DNA of 64,000 bases from Enterobacter pseudoroggenkampii (GTDB lineage: Bacteria; Pseudomonadota; Gammaproteobacteria; Enterobacterales; Enterobacteriaceae). The translations under genes and the position numbers were made by a program. The notes below the pieces were generated by a model. It had not been told where the DNA came from. It did not search any database and saw nothing but the letters and a program-made list of their open reading frames with translations. Location of the stretch: positions 124,001 through 188,000 of the forward strand of contig NZ_JAPMLV010000005.1 in NCBI RefSeq assembly GCF_026420145.1, given 5' to 3'. Position 1 is the first letter of the stretch. Each line of letters opens with the position of its first letter. Positions 53,966-64,000 of this stretch are shown in pieces.

Positions 53966-54841
53966 TTAGCTGCTTTTCTTCCCCGGCTTTAACCCGCGAT
54001 AGAGCTCATTGATGCGCTTCATTGACTTAATGGTGCGCTGCGGCTCGGTGGAGGCGACGGATAAAATGATCATCTCCAGACACAGCAGCACCGTGCCGTG
54101 GAGCGGGATTTTGCCCTTTTCGCCGCCGCGCGGAACGTGGATCACCACGCTGGCCTCCTTACTGAAACGCGAATCAAGGGCGTTGGTCAGCAGGATGGTG
54201 GGAATGCCCAGACGTTTTGCTTCACGCAGGGTGGTTTGCCCCTCCCGGTGCGCGGATTTCTGCGCCATCATTACCAGCACGTCGCCGCGCTGAAGCGCAA
54301 TCAGCTGTTCGGCAAGCCCGATCCCGGTACGGTTGAGCGGCGTGGCGGGTAACCCCATACGGCTGAAAAGCCTGGCGGTGTACTCGGCCAGAATGCCGGA
54401 TGCACCAATGCCAAATATGGCGACCTGCCTTGCCTGCGCCAGCAGAGAGACCGCCTGCGCCATCGCGTAGCGGTTATGGGGCTCGGATAACACCTCACAG
54501 GTGTGTTGATGCCCCTCCAGCACGAAATCAATGCTCGCGTTGACGTCGCTGGCGAGCGTGTTCACCGTGGTGGACATCTTTTCGCTGGAGGTGACCACTG
54601 GGCCAAACCACTGCTCCAGCGTCTGCTTGAGATCGCGCAGCCCGGCGAAACCCAGCGCCTGAATGGCGCGGACTACCGTGGCATCCGAGGTTTTCAATAC
54701 GGCGGCAATCTCCATGGCGGTCTGCTCCATCACCGCTTCGCGGTTGTCATGGATATAGCGTGCGACCTGCAGCAGACGCGGCGTCAGCTGATGCGCCCGC
54801 GAGCGGAATCGCTCACCGTAAACATCGACTCTTCGGATCAT
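53966..54841 (-). CDS. RpiR/MurR-type transcriptional regulator
   Basis: This 291-residue protein has an N-terminal HTH_6 (about 20-75, MEQTAMEIAAVLKTSDATVV) and a C-terminal SIS domain (about 125-265, VAIFGIGASGILAEYTARLF). SIS domains of this family usually bind phosphosugars or other small ligands. It is the last gene of a siderophore ABC operon, overlapping the binding-protein gene by 4 bp, an unusual partner. What it senses is unknown. Confidence 0.9.
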   Translation of the reverse strand: MIRRVDVYGERFRSRAHQLTPRLLQVARYIHDNREAVMEQTAMEIAAVLKTSDATVVRAIQALGFAGLRDLKQTLEQWFGPVVTSSEKMSTTVNTLASDVNASIDFVLEGHQHTCEVLSEPHNRYAMAQAVSLLAQARQVAIFGIGASGILAEYTARLFSRMGLPATPLNRTGIGLAEQLIALQRGDVLVMMAQKSAHREGQTTLREAKRLGIPTILLTNALDSRFSKEASVVIHVPRGGEKGKIPLHGTVLLCLEMIILSVASTEPQRTIKSMKRINELYRGLKPGKKSS

Positions 54842-55791
54842 CGTGACGCCTCCGGCAGCGGACGCCCGGCAATCTGCGACTGCACCTGCGCGGCCATCAG
54901 CCCTAATGACGCGAACGAATTCGAGATGGCCTCTTCACGCGAGATCAGCACGTAGCGCCCGGTTCGGCAGGCATTCAGGAACTGACACCAGCCCGGCATG
55001 ACCGCATCCATCGCCGCCAGCTCGTCCTGCGGTTTACCGCCCGTATCCCCGCGCCAGGTGGCGAAGACGAAATCGGCATCCAGCTCCGGCAGGCGCTCGG
55101 CGCTGACGTCAATCCGCCCCCCTTCCGGGATGGACTCAATCAGTGGCGGGAATTTGAATCCGGCGTCGCGCAGCACGCGACCCAGCGAGTGGTAGCTGTG
55201 CATGGCGTTGATTTTCCCCTGATTAGCCTGAATCACCGACACAGTGATTTTGCGCGTGTCGATGGTCGCCTTCAGCGCCTTGATTTGTTCCTGATAGCGG
55301 CGTTCCAGAGTGTTTAGCCTTGCCTGCGTGCCCGTGAGCTGCGCCAGCTTGCGGTAGATTTCCGGCGCGCCGCCGTCGAGATGATCGATGCTCACCGTCG
55401 GGGCAATTTTTTCCAGCTGTTCCACCGGGGTGTTGCGCGTCGGCTCGGTGATAATCAGGTCAGGCTTTGCGGCGGCGATGGCCTCTATGTCGATATCGGC
55501 CGTGCCGATAAATTTGATATCGGAATTATCGAAGTCGACGCCGGTCAACATGCCGCTGGAGCGCAGAAAGTGGCTGCCGTCCGGCCGCGTGCGGCCATGG
55601 CTCGCCACCGGCGGCACGCCAAGCTCAATCAGCGGAATGGTGATATCCAGATCGTGTAATGAAACAATCCGCTTCGGATGAACCGGCACAACGACTTTGC
55701 GTCCCAAATCGTCGGTAAATACCTGCGTCGGCTCCGCCGCGCTCACCGCGAACCCCACCAGCAACAGCATCGAAAACAGTATGCGCATCAT
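54838..55791 (-). CDS. Periplasmic siderophore/iron-complex binding protein
   Basis: This 317-residue exported protein (signal ILFSMLLLVGFAVSAA) belongs to the FhuD/FepB-type class III binding proteins. It has two lobes joined by a long helix, with VVPVHPKRIVSLHDLDITIP and KPDLIITEPTRN. It is a soluble protein without a lipobox. It follows the second permease gene by 6 bp and overlaps the RpiR gene by 4 bp. Confidence 0.92.
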   Translation of the reverse strand: MMRILFSMLLLVGFAVSAAEPTQVFTDDLGRKVVVPVHPKRIVSLHDLDITIPLIELGVPPVASHGRTRPDGSHFLRSSGMLTGVDFDNSDIKFIGTADIDIEAIAAAKPDLIITEPTRNTPVEQLEKIAPTVSIDHLDGGAPEIYRKLAQLTGTQARLNTLERRYQEQIKALKATIDTRKITVSVIQANQGKINAMHSYHSLGRVLRDAGFKFPPLIESIPEGGRIDVSAERLPELDADFVFATWRGDTGGKPQDELAAMDAVMPGWCQFLNACRTGRYVLISREEAISNSFASLGLMAAQVQSQIAGRPLPEASR

Positions 55792-55797
55792 AGTCCC

Positions 55798-56838
55798 CTA
55801 AAATCTGTCCCGACGCTGCCAGAGCAGCAGCAGGAAAAACGGTCCGCCAATCAATGAAATTACAATCCCCGCCGGCAGCTGCAGCGGGAGGAATGCCAGA
55901 CGTCCGACGTTATCCGCCAGCAGCACCAGCAGCGCGCCCAGCACGGCGCTTCCCGTCAGGAGCGCGGTTTGCCCACCGCGCAGCAGCAGGCGCGCCATGT
56001 GCGGAGCAATCAGCCCCACGAAGCCAATACTGCCCACGCAGGAGACGCAGGCCGCCGTCAGCACCACCGGGGCGAGAACCCGCAGCAGCGCCAGCCGGGT
56101 TGTGCGCACGCCAAGACCTGCGGCGGCCTGATTGCCGAGCAACGCCACGTCCGCGGCCCGGGCGGTAAACAGCAGCAGCGCAAACGCGGGAGCCGTCCAG
56201 AGCGCGGCCAGCCCTACCAGCGTCCAGTTGGCCGCGTGCAGGCTTCCCGCCAGCCACAGCATCGCCGTCTGCACGTCGCGCACGTCGGCGGTGGTGATAA
56301 AGACGCCCATTGCCGCGGCAAACGCCCACGACACGCCGATGCCGATCAGGATGAACCGCGGGCGCGAGATATCGCGCGCCAGGGCGATAACCAGCAGCGC
56401 GGTGAGCAGCCCACCGGCCATGCCGACCAGCGGACGCCAGGCCAGGCCCAGCGCCGGGAACTGAAAAATCAACAGCAGTACCGCCGCGCTACAGCCCTCC
56501 TTTACGCCGATAAGCCCGGGGTCAGCCAGACCGTTGCGGGTGATGGACTGCATTGCCGCCCCTGCCATGCCGAGCATGGCGCCGCACAGTATCGCCATCA
56601 GCAGGCGCGGCAGGCGGATGTCCAACACGACGTAGCGCGTCTCGGCCGTCAGACTTTCAGGCGAAAAAAGCGCGCGCCCGATGGCAGAGGCGGGAATGGG
56701 TAGAGAACCGTGCGTCAGGCCAAAGCCCAGCAGACTTAGCGCCGCCAGCGCGAAAAGCGACAGGTACGCCAGCGCCTTCGGACGAACCAGCGCCGACAGG
56801 TAGCCAACGCGGATCGCGCGGAGTCCGGCCCGGTTCAT
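55798..56838 (-). CDS. FecCD-family iron-siderophore permease (second)
   Basis: This 346-residue membrane protein (start ATG 56838, MNRAGLRAIRVGYLSALVRP) has about ten spans and the BtuC/FecCD pattern LDIRLPRLLMAILCGAMLGM and GLIGVKEGCSA. It overlaps the first permease gene by 4 bp. In the family the two permeases form a heterodimeric channel with the ATPase. Confidence 0.92.
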   Translation of the reverse strand: MNRAGLRAIRVGYLSALVRPKALAYLSLFALAALSLLGFGLTHGSLPIPASAIGRALFSPESLTAETRYVVLDIRLPRLLMAILCGAMLGMAGAAMQSITRNGLADPGLIGVKEGCSAAVLLLIFQFPALGLAWRPLVGMAGGLLTALLVIALARDISRPRFILIGIGVSWAFAAAMGVFITTADVRDVQTAMLWLAGSLHAANWTLVGLAALWTAPAFALLLFTARAADVALLGNQAAAGLGVRTTRLALLRVLAPVVLTAACVSCVGSIGFVGLIAPHMARLLLRGGQTALLTGSAVLGALLVLLADNVGRLAFLPLQLPAGIVISLIGGPFFLLLLWQRRDRF

Positions 56839-57818
56839 TTGAACATCCTCGACGCCATAAAGATGAACACGGGCGCGCCGACCAGGGCCGTCATGATGCC
56901 GGTTGCCAGCTCCCAGGGAGTAAACAGCGTGCGGGCAGCGATGTCCGCCAGCAGCAGCACCAGCGCGCCGCACAGGGCCGACAGCGGCACCATGACGCGT
57001 AAATCGACCGACACCAGACGGCGGATGAGCTGCGGCACCACAAGGCCGATAAAGCCAATCGGCCCGGCGACAGAGACGGCCGCGCCGCAGAGCAGCGCGA
57101 TGGCCAGCAGGGCGAGCAGGCGGGTTTTCAGCAGCGACACGCCAAGCCCCTGGGCCATCCGGTCTCCCAGCGCCAGCATGTTGAGCGAGGGCGACAGCCC
57201 GATAGCGAGAACAAAACCGGCGGATGCCGCCCACAGGGCGCTCTGGAGCATCTGCGCATTGACTCCGGCGATATCACCCGCCAGCCAGGTGCGCATGGCG
57301 AGCAGCGTCTGTTCATCGAGGAGTAACACCGCGGCGGTAATCGACGAGGCAAACGCCGACATCGCCACGCCGCACAGCGTGACCTTCATCGGCGTAAGCC
57401 CGGTGCGACCGGACGAGGAAAACATCAGCACCAGCAAAAATAGCGCGGCGGCACCGGCGGCGGCAACGAGCGGGCGACCAAACGGCAGCGACAGCCCAAG
57501 TGCGCTGGTAATCACCACCGCCAGCGCAGCCCCGGCGTTGAGTCCCAGAATATGCGGCTCGCCGAGCGGGTTGCGGATCACGGACTGCAGCAGCACGCCC
57601 GCCACGCCGAGCGCGGCGCCCGTCACTATCGCGGCGCAGAGGCGCAGCAGTCGTAGTCTGATGATGACGTTATGGTCGAAATTGCGCGGATCGAAATGGA
57701 AGAATGCCTCCACCACCGTTAGGGGAGGAATAAACCGCGCCCCGATGCCAAGATGCACAATCGCGCCCAGCACCAGCAGCAATGTAAAAATCAGGAAGGC
57801 CAGAGAGGAGCGCATCAT
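56835..57818 (-). CDS. FecCD-family iron-siderophore permease (first)
   Basis: This 327-residue permease has about ten spans. Landmarks are IIRLRLLRLCAAIVTGAALG, LLQSVIRNPLGEPHILGLNA and the ATPase-coupling segment GPIGFIGLVVPQLIRR. It starts within the ATPase stop (4-bp overlap). Confidence 0.92.
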   Translation of the reverse strand: MMRSSLAFLIFTLLLVLGAIVHLGIGARFIPPLTVVEAFFHFDPRNFDHNVIIRLRLLRLCAAIVTGAALGVAGVLLQSVIRNPLGEPHILGLNAGAALAVVITSALGLSLPFGRPLVAAAGAAALFLLVLMFSSSGRTGLTPMKVTLCGVAMSAFASSITAAVLLLDEQTLLAMRTWLAGDIAGVNAQMLQSALWAASAGFVLAIGLSPSLNMLALGDRMAQGLGVSLLKTRLLALLAIALLCGAAVSVAGPIGFIGLVVPQLIRRLVSVDLRVMVPLSALCGALVLLLADIAARTLFTPWELATGIMTALVGAPVFIFMASRMFK

Positions 57819-58627
57819 GGTTGAACAGCGCCCTGCCGAAACGGCATAAAGAACGGCTTGCCGGTCAACGGGTTTAGGGACATATGCACGTCTACATCAA
57901 ACACCGCTTTGATCAGCTCCGGCGTGCAGGCATCGCCCTCATGCAATACGCCCTCAACTTTTCCCTGGCGTAAAAAGACCAGCGAATCGCCGTAGTTCAC
58001 GGCGAAGTTGAGATCGTGCAGCACCACCACCACCGTACGCCCGTGCTGGCGGGTCAGGGCGTGCAGCAGCTCCAGGATCTCCACCTGGTAGCGGAGATCG
58101 AGATACGTCGTCGGCTCGTCAAGCAGGATATACGGCGTTTGCTGCGCCAGCGCCATGGCGATCCAGCAGCGCTGACGCTGCCCGCCGGATAAGCTTTCCA
58201 CCAGCATATGGGCAAACTCTGCCGTGCCGGTCAGACGCAGGGCCTCTTCCACCGCCCGCTCGTCCTCGTCGCTCCACTGGCGCATAAAGTTCTGCCAGGG
58301 AAAACGCCCGCGCGAGACCAGCTCAAAAACGGTTAACCCTTCCGGCAGCAGTGGAGACTGCGGGAGAATGCCAAGCTGACGGGCGACCGCTTTGGTGGGC
58401 TGCTCATGAATGGCTTTACCGTCCAGCAGCGCGGTTCCCCCCAGCGGCTGCAGCAGCCGCGCGATAGTGCTCAACAGCGTGGATTTCCCACAGCCGTTCG
58501 CCCCTACCAGCACCGTCATTTTCTGCTGCGGGATGGCAAGGGAGATATCATCAACGATGATTTTTTTCTGATAGCCCGCAGAGAGGTTCTCCAGAACCAG
58601 ACCCGGTTTGTGTGTGTTGTGAGCCAC
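57815..58627 (-). CDS. ABC ATPase of the siderophore importer (FhuC/FepC type)
   Basis: This 270-residue ATPase is read from GTG 58627 (VAHNTHKPGLVLENLSAGYQ). No ATG lies near this point, and the open frame upstream to 58768 does not resemble the family. The ribosome site is weak, so the start is uncertain. Walker A is GANGCGKSTLLS, signature LSGGQRQRCWIAMAL and Walker B ILLDEPTTYLD. First gene of a five-gene minus-strand operon. Confidence 0.9.
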   Translation of the reverse strand: MAHNTHKPGLVLENLSAGYQKKIIVDDISLAIPQQKMTVLVGANGCGKSTLLSTIARLLQPLGGTALLDGKAIHEQPTKAVARQLGILPQSPLLPEGLTVFELVSRGRFPWQNFMRQWSDEDERAVEEALRLTGTAEFAHMLVESLSGGQRQRCWIAMALAQQTPYILLDEPTTYLDLRYQVEILELLHALTRQHGRTVVVVLHDLNFAVNYGDSLVFLRQGKVEGVLHEGDACTPELIKAVFDVDVHMSLNPLTGKPFFMPFRQGAVQP

Positions 58628-59009
58628 GTGAACGCCAACGTAATGAAAAACCAACAAATAAAAATAAAACTCATTCTCTTTTGAGAGTTTGACGCTGCGC
58701 CATGTAGTAGTCAAGCGAAGAAACACCCTGAATAAATCAGGGGTAACCCAGAGTAAAGATGAACGCATTAAGGTTTATAAGAACATTAATTTCAATAAGT
58801 TAATTCACATCCCTATGCGCTTATCTGCACATTTAAACGCTGTAGTCGATTTTTTCTTTTTTCGATTTACTACTACATCCCCGCATGATTGAATGATTCT
58901 CAATTACATGTCCGATGCCACTTCCGGCTAACGGACAGACCGTAAAGAGCAATGACTCACACAGTTTGCCGCGAACGCATTCGCGGTATATTTCGGGATA
59001 ACAGATGTA
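58628..59009. promoter_or_regulatory. Divergent siderophore importer/receptor region with Fur-like sites
   Basis: This 382-bp region is AT-rich. At 58886-58910, TGATTGAATGATTCTCAATT ACATG (reverse strand AATTGAGAATCATTCAATCA) resembles a Fur box, about 100 bp before the receptor start. A weaker candidate at 58670-58692, ACTCATTCTCTTTTGAGAGT, lies before the importer operon. No gene is seen here. Confidence 0.6.
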
Positions 59010-61151
59010 ATGGCTACGTTCACACCTTCACTCTCTGGGGTAAAAGGGCGCGCGCTCTTTTCACTGCTGTTTATGGCGCCGCTGGCGCAGGCAGCAGACA
59101 CCACCGCGGCTAAAGACGGCGAAACGCTTACCGTCACCGCCGATCCAAATACTGCGGCGGAAGCCACCAACGGCTATCAGCCGCTGAATACCTCCACCGC
59201 GACGTTAAGCAACATGCCGATGCTGGATATCCCGCAGGTGGTCAATACCGTCAGCGATAAAGTGCTGGAGGATCAGCACGCCACCACGCTGGACGAAGCG
59301 CTCTATAACGTCAGCAACGTGGTGCAGACCAACACCCTGGGCGGTACGCAGGATGCCTTCGTGCGCCGCGGGTTTGGCGCGAACCGCGACGGCTCGATCA
59401 TGACCAACGGCCTGCGCACCGTGCTGCCGCGCAGCTTTAATGCTGCAACCGAGCGCGTGGAGGTGCTGAAAGGCCCGGCCTCAACGCTCTATGGCATTCT
59501 CGATCCGGGCGGCCTGATTAACGTCGTCACTAAACGCCCGGAGAAGACCTTCGGCGGCTCGATTTCTGCCACCTCTTCCAGCTTTGGCGGCGGCACCGGA
59601 CAGGTCGATGTTACCGGCCCGATTGACGGCACGCGCCTGGCGTATCGCCTCACGGGTGAGTATCAGGACGAGGATTACTGGCGCAATTTCGGCACCGAAC
59701 GCAGCACCTTTATCGCTCCGTCGCTCACCTGGTTCGGCGACGATGCCACCGTGACCGTGCTCTATTCGCATCGTGACTATAAGACGCCGTTCGATCGCGG
59801 AACGATCTTCGATCTCAACACTAAAAAGGCCGTCGATGTCGATCGCAAAACCCGCTTTGACGAGCCGTTTAACATCACCGACGGCCAGTCCGACCTCGCT
59901 CAGCTCAACGCGGAATATCGCCTCAACAGCCAGTGGACCGCGAAGTTTGACTACAGCTACAGCCAGGACAAATACAGCGATAACCAGGCCCGCGTGATGG
60001 CCTACGATTCAAAAACCGGCAACCTGACCCGCCGCGTGGATGCGACCCAGGGCTCGACCCAGCGCATGCACAGCACCCGCGCAGATCTTCAGGGGAACGT
60101 GGATATCGCAGGCTTTTACAATGAGATCCTCACCGGCGTGTCGTATGAGAATTACGACCTGCTGCGCACGGACATGATGCGCTGTAAAAACGTGAAGGAT
60201 TTCAATATCTATCACCCGACGTATGGCAATCTCGGCAAATGCACCACCGTGTCGGCGTCCGACAGCGACCAGACGCTCAAGCAGGAAAGCTACTCTGCGT
60301 ACGCGCAGGATGCCCTGTACCTGACCGATAAGTGGATCGCCGTCGCCGGGATGCGCTATCAGTATTACACCCAGTACGCGGGCAAAGGCCGCCCGTTCAA
60401 CGTCAACACCGACAGCCGTGACGAACAGTGGACGCCGAAGCTGGGGCTGGTCTATAAGCTCACGCCAGCGGTCTCGCTGTTTGCCAACTACTCGCAGACG
60501 TTTATGCCGCAGTCGTCCATTGCGAGCTACATCGGCGACCTGCCGCCGGAAACGTCGAATGCTTACGAAGTGGGCGCGAAGTTCGACCTGTTCGACGGGG
60601 TTACCGCCAATATCGCGCTGTTTGATATTCATAAACGCAACGTGCTGTACAACGAAAGCGTGGGGGGTGAAACCATCGCCAAAACGGCGGGCCGCGTGCG
60701 CTCCCAGGGCGTGGAGGTGGATCTAGCCGGATCGCTGACCGAGAACACCAATATCATCGCCAGCTATGGCTATACCGACGCTAAGGTGCTGGAAGACCCG
60801 GACTATGCGGGCAAACCGCTGCCGAACGTGCCGCGCCATACCGGCTCCCTGTTCCTGACCTACGATATTCACAATGCGTTTGCCGGGAATACCCTGACGC
60901 TGGGCGGCGGCGGGCACGGCGTAAGCCGTCGTTCCGCAACCAACGGTGCGGATTACTATCTGCCGGGCTATTTCGTGGCGGATGCGTTTGCGGCGTATAA
61001 GATGAAGCTGCAGTATCCGGTGACGCTGCAGGTGAACGTGAAGAACCTGTTTGATAAGACTTACTACACCTCATCTATCGCAACCAACAATCTGGGTAAC
61101 CAGATTGGCGACCCGCGCGAAGTGCAGCTGACGGTGAAGATGGAGTTTTGA
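59010..61151 (+). CDS. TonB-dependent siderophore receptor, hydroxamate (FoxA/FhuA) type
   Basis: This 713-residue outer-membrane receptor has a signal peptide (ALFSLLFMAPLAQAA), a TonB box ETLTVTA at about 38-44 and a plug domain (LDIPQVVNTVSDKVLEDQHA; LKGPASTLYGILDPGGLINV). A 22-strand barrel ends GDPREVQLTVKMEF. A Cys pair (MMRCKNVKDF, GNLGKCTTV) may bridge an outer loop as in FhuA/FoxA. It closely resembles the ferrioxamine/ferrichrome receptor group, but the exact siderophore cannot be told. It diverges from its ABC importer and should be Fur-repressed. Confidence 0.92.
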   Translation: MATFTPSLSGVKGRALFSLLFMAPLAQAADTTAAKDGETLTVTADPNTAAEATNGYQPLNTSTATLSNMPMLDIPQVVNTVSDKVLEDQHATTLDEALYNVSNVVQTNTLGGTQDAFVRRGFGANRDGSIMTNGLRTVLPRSFNAATERVEVLKGPASTLYGILDPGGLINVVTKRPEKTFGGSISATSSSFGGGTGQVDVTGPIDGTRLAYRLTGEYQDEDYWRNFGTERSTFIAPSLTWFGDDATVTVLYSHRDYKTPFDRGTIFDLNTKKAVDVDRKTRFDEPFNITDGQSDLAQLNAEYRLNSQWTAKFDYSYSQDKYSDNQARVMAYDSKTGNLTRRVDATQGSTQRMHSTRADLQGNVDIAGFYNEILTGVSYENYDLLRTDMMRCKNVKDFNIYHPTYGNLGKCTTVSASDSDQTLKQESYSAYAQDALYLTDKWIAVAGMRYQYYTQYAGKGRPFNVNTDSRDEQWTPKLGLVYKLTPAVSLFANYSQTFMPQSSIASYIGDLPPETSNAYEVGAKFDLFDGVTANIALFDIHKRNVLYNESVGGETIAKTAGRVRSQGVEVDLAGSLTENTNIIASYGYTDAKVLEDPDYAGKPLPNVPRHTGSLFLTYDIHNAFAGNTLTLGGGGHGVSRRSATNGADYYLPGYFVADAFAAYKMKLQYPVTLQVNVKNLFDKTYYTSSIATNNLGNQIGDPREVQLTVKMEF

Positions 61152-61160
61152 CGTAAAAAA

Positions 61161-61233
61161 GCCCGGTGGCGCTAACGCTTACCGGGCCTACGATCCATTC
61201 CCTCTCCCACAGGGAGAGGGTTAGGGTGAGGGC
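61161..61233 (+). repeat. Composite REP + GAGAGGG border, right side of the siderophore block
   Basis: A REP-like palindrome at 61161-61192 (GCCCGGTGGCGCTAACGCTT ACCGGGC) is followed by a GAGAGGG element at 61198-61233. The order and orientation mirror the left border at 53882-53955, so the whole block is flanked by an inverted composite repeat. It lies between the convergent receptor and parE genes. Confidence 0.88.
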
Positions 61234-61234
61234 A

Positions 61235-63130
<1,896 letters not shown>

Positions 63131-63155
63131 TTAAACTAGCAATTCGCATTGATTG

Positions 63156-63737
63156 TCAGTGGCTGTGCAGTCCAAGAAAATCGACAATCTGGGTGAAATG
63201 ATTCTCAAAGCCCGTGAAAGCATGGTTTCCGCCCTCTTCTATTGTCTGGCGGCAGGAGGCGTAATACGCCACTGCCTGGCGGTAATCCAGCACTTCATCT
63301 CCCGTCTGCTGCAGCAGCCAGATGAGATCCGGCGCCTCGAGCGGGTCGACCTGCATAACTTTGAGATCGTAAATATGGCGTGACTCTAGCACATATTGCT
63401 GGCCCGTGTAGGGGTTCTCGTTTTCGCCAAGAAAGTCCCGCAGCAGCTCAAATGGCCGAACCGCCGGATTAACCACAACGGCGGGCAGCATAAAGCATTG
63501 CGAGAGCCAGGTGGCGTAATACCCGCCCAGGGATGAACCGACCACACCAAAGGTTTCGCCGCCGTGCGCAAGCACAATGGATTCCAGCATCTCCGCGGCC
63601 TCTGCCGGGTAAGGCGGCAGCTGAGGGATAATCATCTCAACGTCGGGGTGATGCTCGCTCAGCCACTGGCGAAACTGTGTCGCTTTTGCGGAGCGTGGCG
63701 AGCTGTTGAATCCGTGCAGATAAAGGAGCGTAGACAT
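63156..63737 (-). CDS. yqiA: Alpha/beta-hydrolase esterase YqiA
   Basis: This 193-residue UPF0227 esterase starts at ATG 63737 ([20 protein letters not shown]). The nucleophile elbow is [15 protein letters not shown], with the His in GNHAFTGFE. The start codon overlaps the cpdA stop by 1 bp (TGATG). It lies between cpdA and parE, as in E. coli. Confidence 0.96.
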   Translation of the reverse strand: MSTLLYLHGFNSSPRSAKATQFRQWLSEHHPDVEMIIPQLPPYPAEAAEMLESIVLAHGGETFGVVGSSLGGYYATWLSQCFMLPAVVVNPAVRPFELLRDFLGENENPYTGQQYVLESRHIYDLKVMQVDPLEAPDLIWLLQQTGDEVLDYRQAVAYYASCRQTIEEGGNHAFTGFENHFTQIVDFLGLHSH

Positions 63738-64000
63738 CAATAGCCTTCTGAAGCGGTATCCGGGCGGAATTTTGCACCCGTCAAACGGCAGACTTCCGTG
63801 GTCAGCGTGCCGTCGGCATGCAGTTCCAGCCAGCGCCAGCCTGGCGCGATGGTATCCAGCGTAAAGTTGGCGCAGTGCGGCTTAAACTGAACGCAGGTCG
63901 ACGGCGTCGCCAGCATGCGGCGCCCGTTCCAGTCGAGATCCTGTTCCTGGTGAATATGCCCACACAGCAGATTTTTCACCCGCGGGAACTTCGCCAGCAC
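63737..64000 (-). CDS. cpdA: 3',5'-cyclic-AMP phosphodiesterase CpdA (C-terminal part)
   Basis: The last 87 residues match CpdA, including the metallophosphoesterase metal ligands in [20 protein letters not shown], followed by [20 protein letters not shown] and the C-terminal DTASEGY. The N-terminal catalytic part lies beyond the window edge. It lowers cAMP and thus CRP activity. Confidence 0.95.
   Translation of the reverse strand: MLAKFPRVKNLLCGHIHQEQDLDWNGRRMLATPSTCVQFKPHCANFTLDTIAPGWRWLELHADGTLTTEVCRLTGAKFRPDTASEGY

Noticed and set aside
56839..57849. 336-codon plus-strand frame opposite the siderophore permease
   Set aside because: It is low in hydrophobic structure and Ser/Ala-rich, a typical shadow. 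The minus strand carries a complete FecCD permease.

Overview
The window comes from a gamma-proteobacterial chromosome of the Enterobacteriaceae. I lean to Enterobacter or a near relative, but no species-level marker is present. Between 31 kb and 64 kb the order follows the E. coli 65-68 min region (gpr-yqhA ... exbD-exbB-metC-yghB-yqhC-yqhD-dkgA ... ygiQ-ftsP-plsC-parC-ygiW-qseBC-mdaB-ygiN ... parE-yqiA-cpdA). The left part is a backbone of speC, yqgA, tRNA-Phe, gss and yghU broken up by accessory blocks.

Layout. 1-5.2 kb: citrate fermentation locus, with citB-citA divergent from a 2HCT transporter, a fumarylacetoacetase-fold hydrolase and citC (cut by the window edge). 5.3-8.5 kb: speC, yqgA and tRNA-Phe(GAA). 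8.7-12.7 kb: an AT-rich island next to the tRNA with an orphan Hcp, a DUF1493 protein, a DUF4225-like candidate effector with a convergent membrane protein, and a LuxR-type regulator. Two copies of a ~330-bp direct repeat bracket the effector pair. 13.2-19.4 kb: pgaABCD for poly-N-acetylglucosamine biofilm matrix. 19.5-27.9 kb: gss, a five-gene peptide-type ABC importer and yghU. 28-31 kb: three small exported proteins and a chemoreceptor. 31-36 kb: gpr, yqhA, three uncharacterised genes and an unusual multi-span chemoreceptor. 36-47 kb: exbBD, metC, yghB, yqhC, yqhD, dkgA, a small lipoprotein, ygiQ, ftsP and plsC. 47.9-53.9 kb: parC, ygiW, qseBC, mdaB, ygiN. 54-61.2 kb: a ferric-siderophore import block (ATPase, two permeases, binding protein, RpiR-type regulator, divergent TonB-dependent receptor) inserted between ygiN and parE and bracketed by inverted composite repeats. 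61.2-64 kb: parE, yqiA and the end of cpdA.

How it fits together. The cit genes sense and import a di- or tricarboxylate and cleave it. Iron genes are spread over exbBD, which energises TonB, and the siderophore block, both with Fur-like sites. The tRNA-adjacent island looks like a site of cargo exchange for type VI secretion, because the Hcp has no apparatus genes beside it and the candidate toxin/immunity pair sits between long direct repeats. The strongest leads for something new are this repeat-bracketed cassette, the iron block with its inverted repeat borders, and the unusual sensor and hydrolase of the citrate locus.
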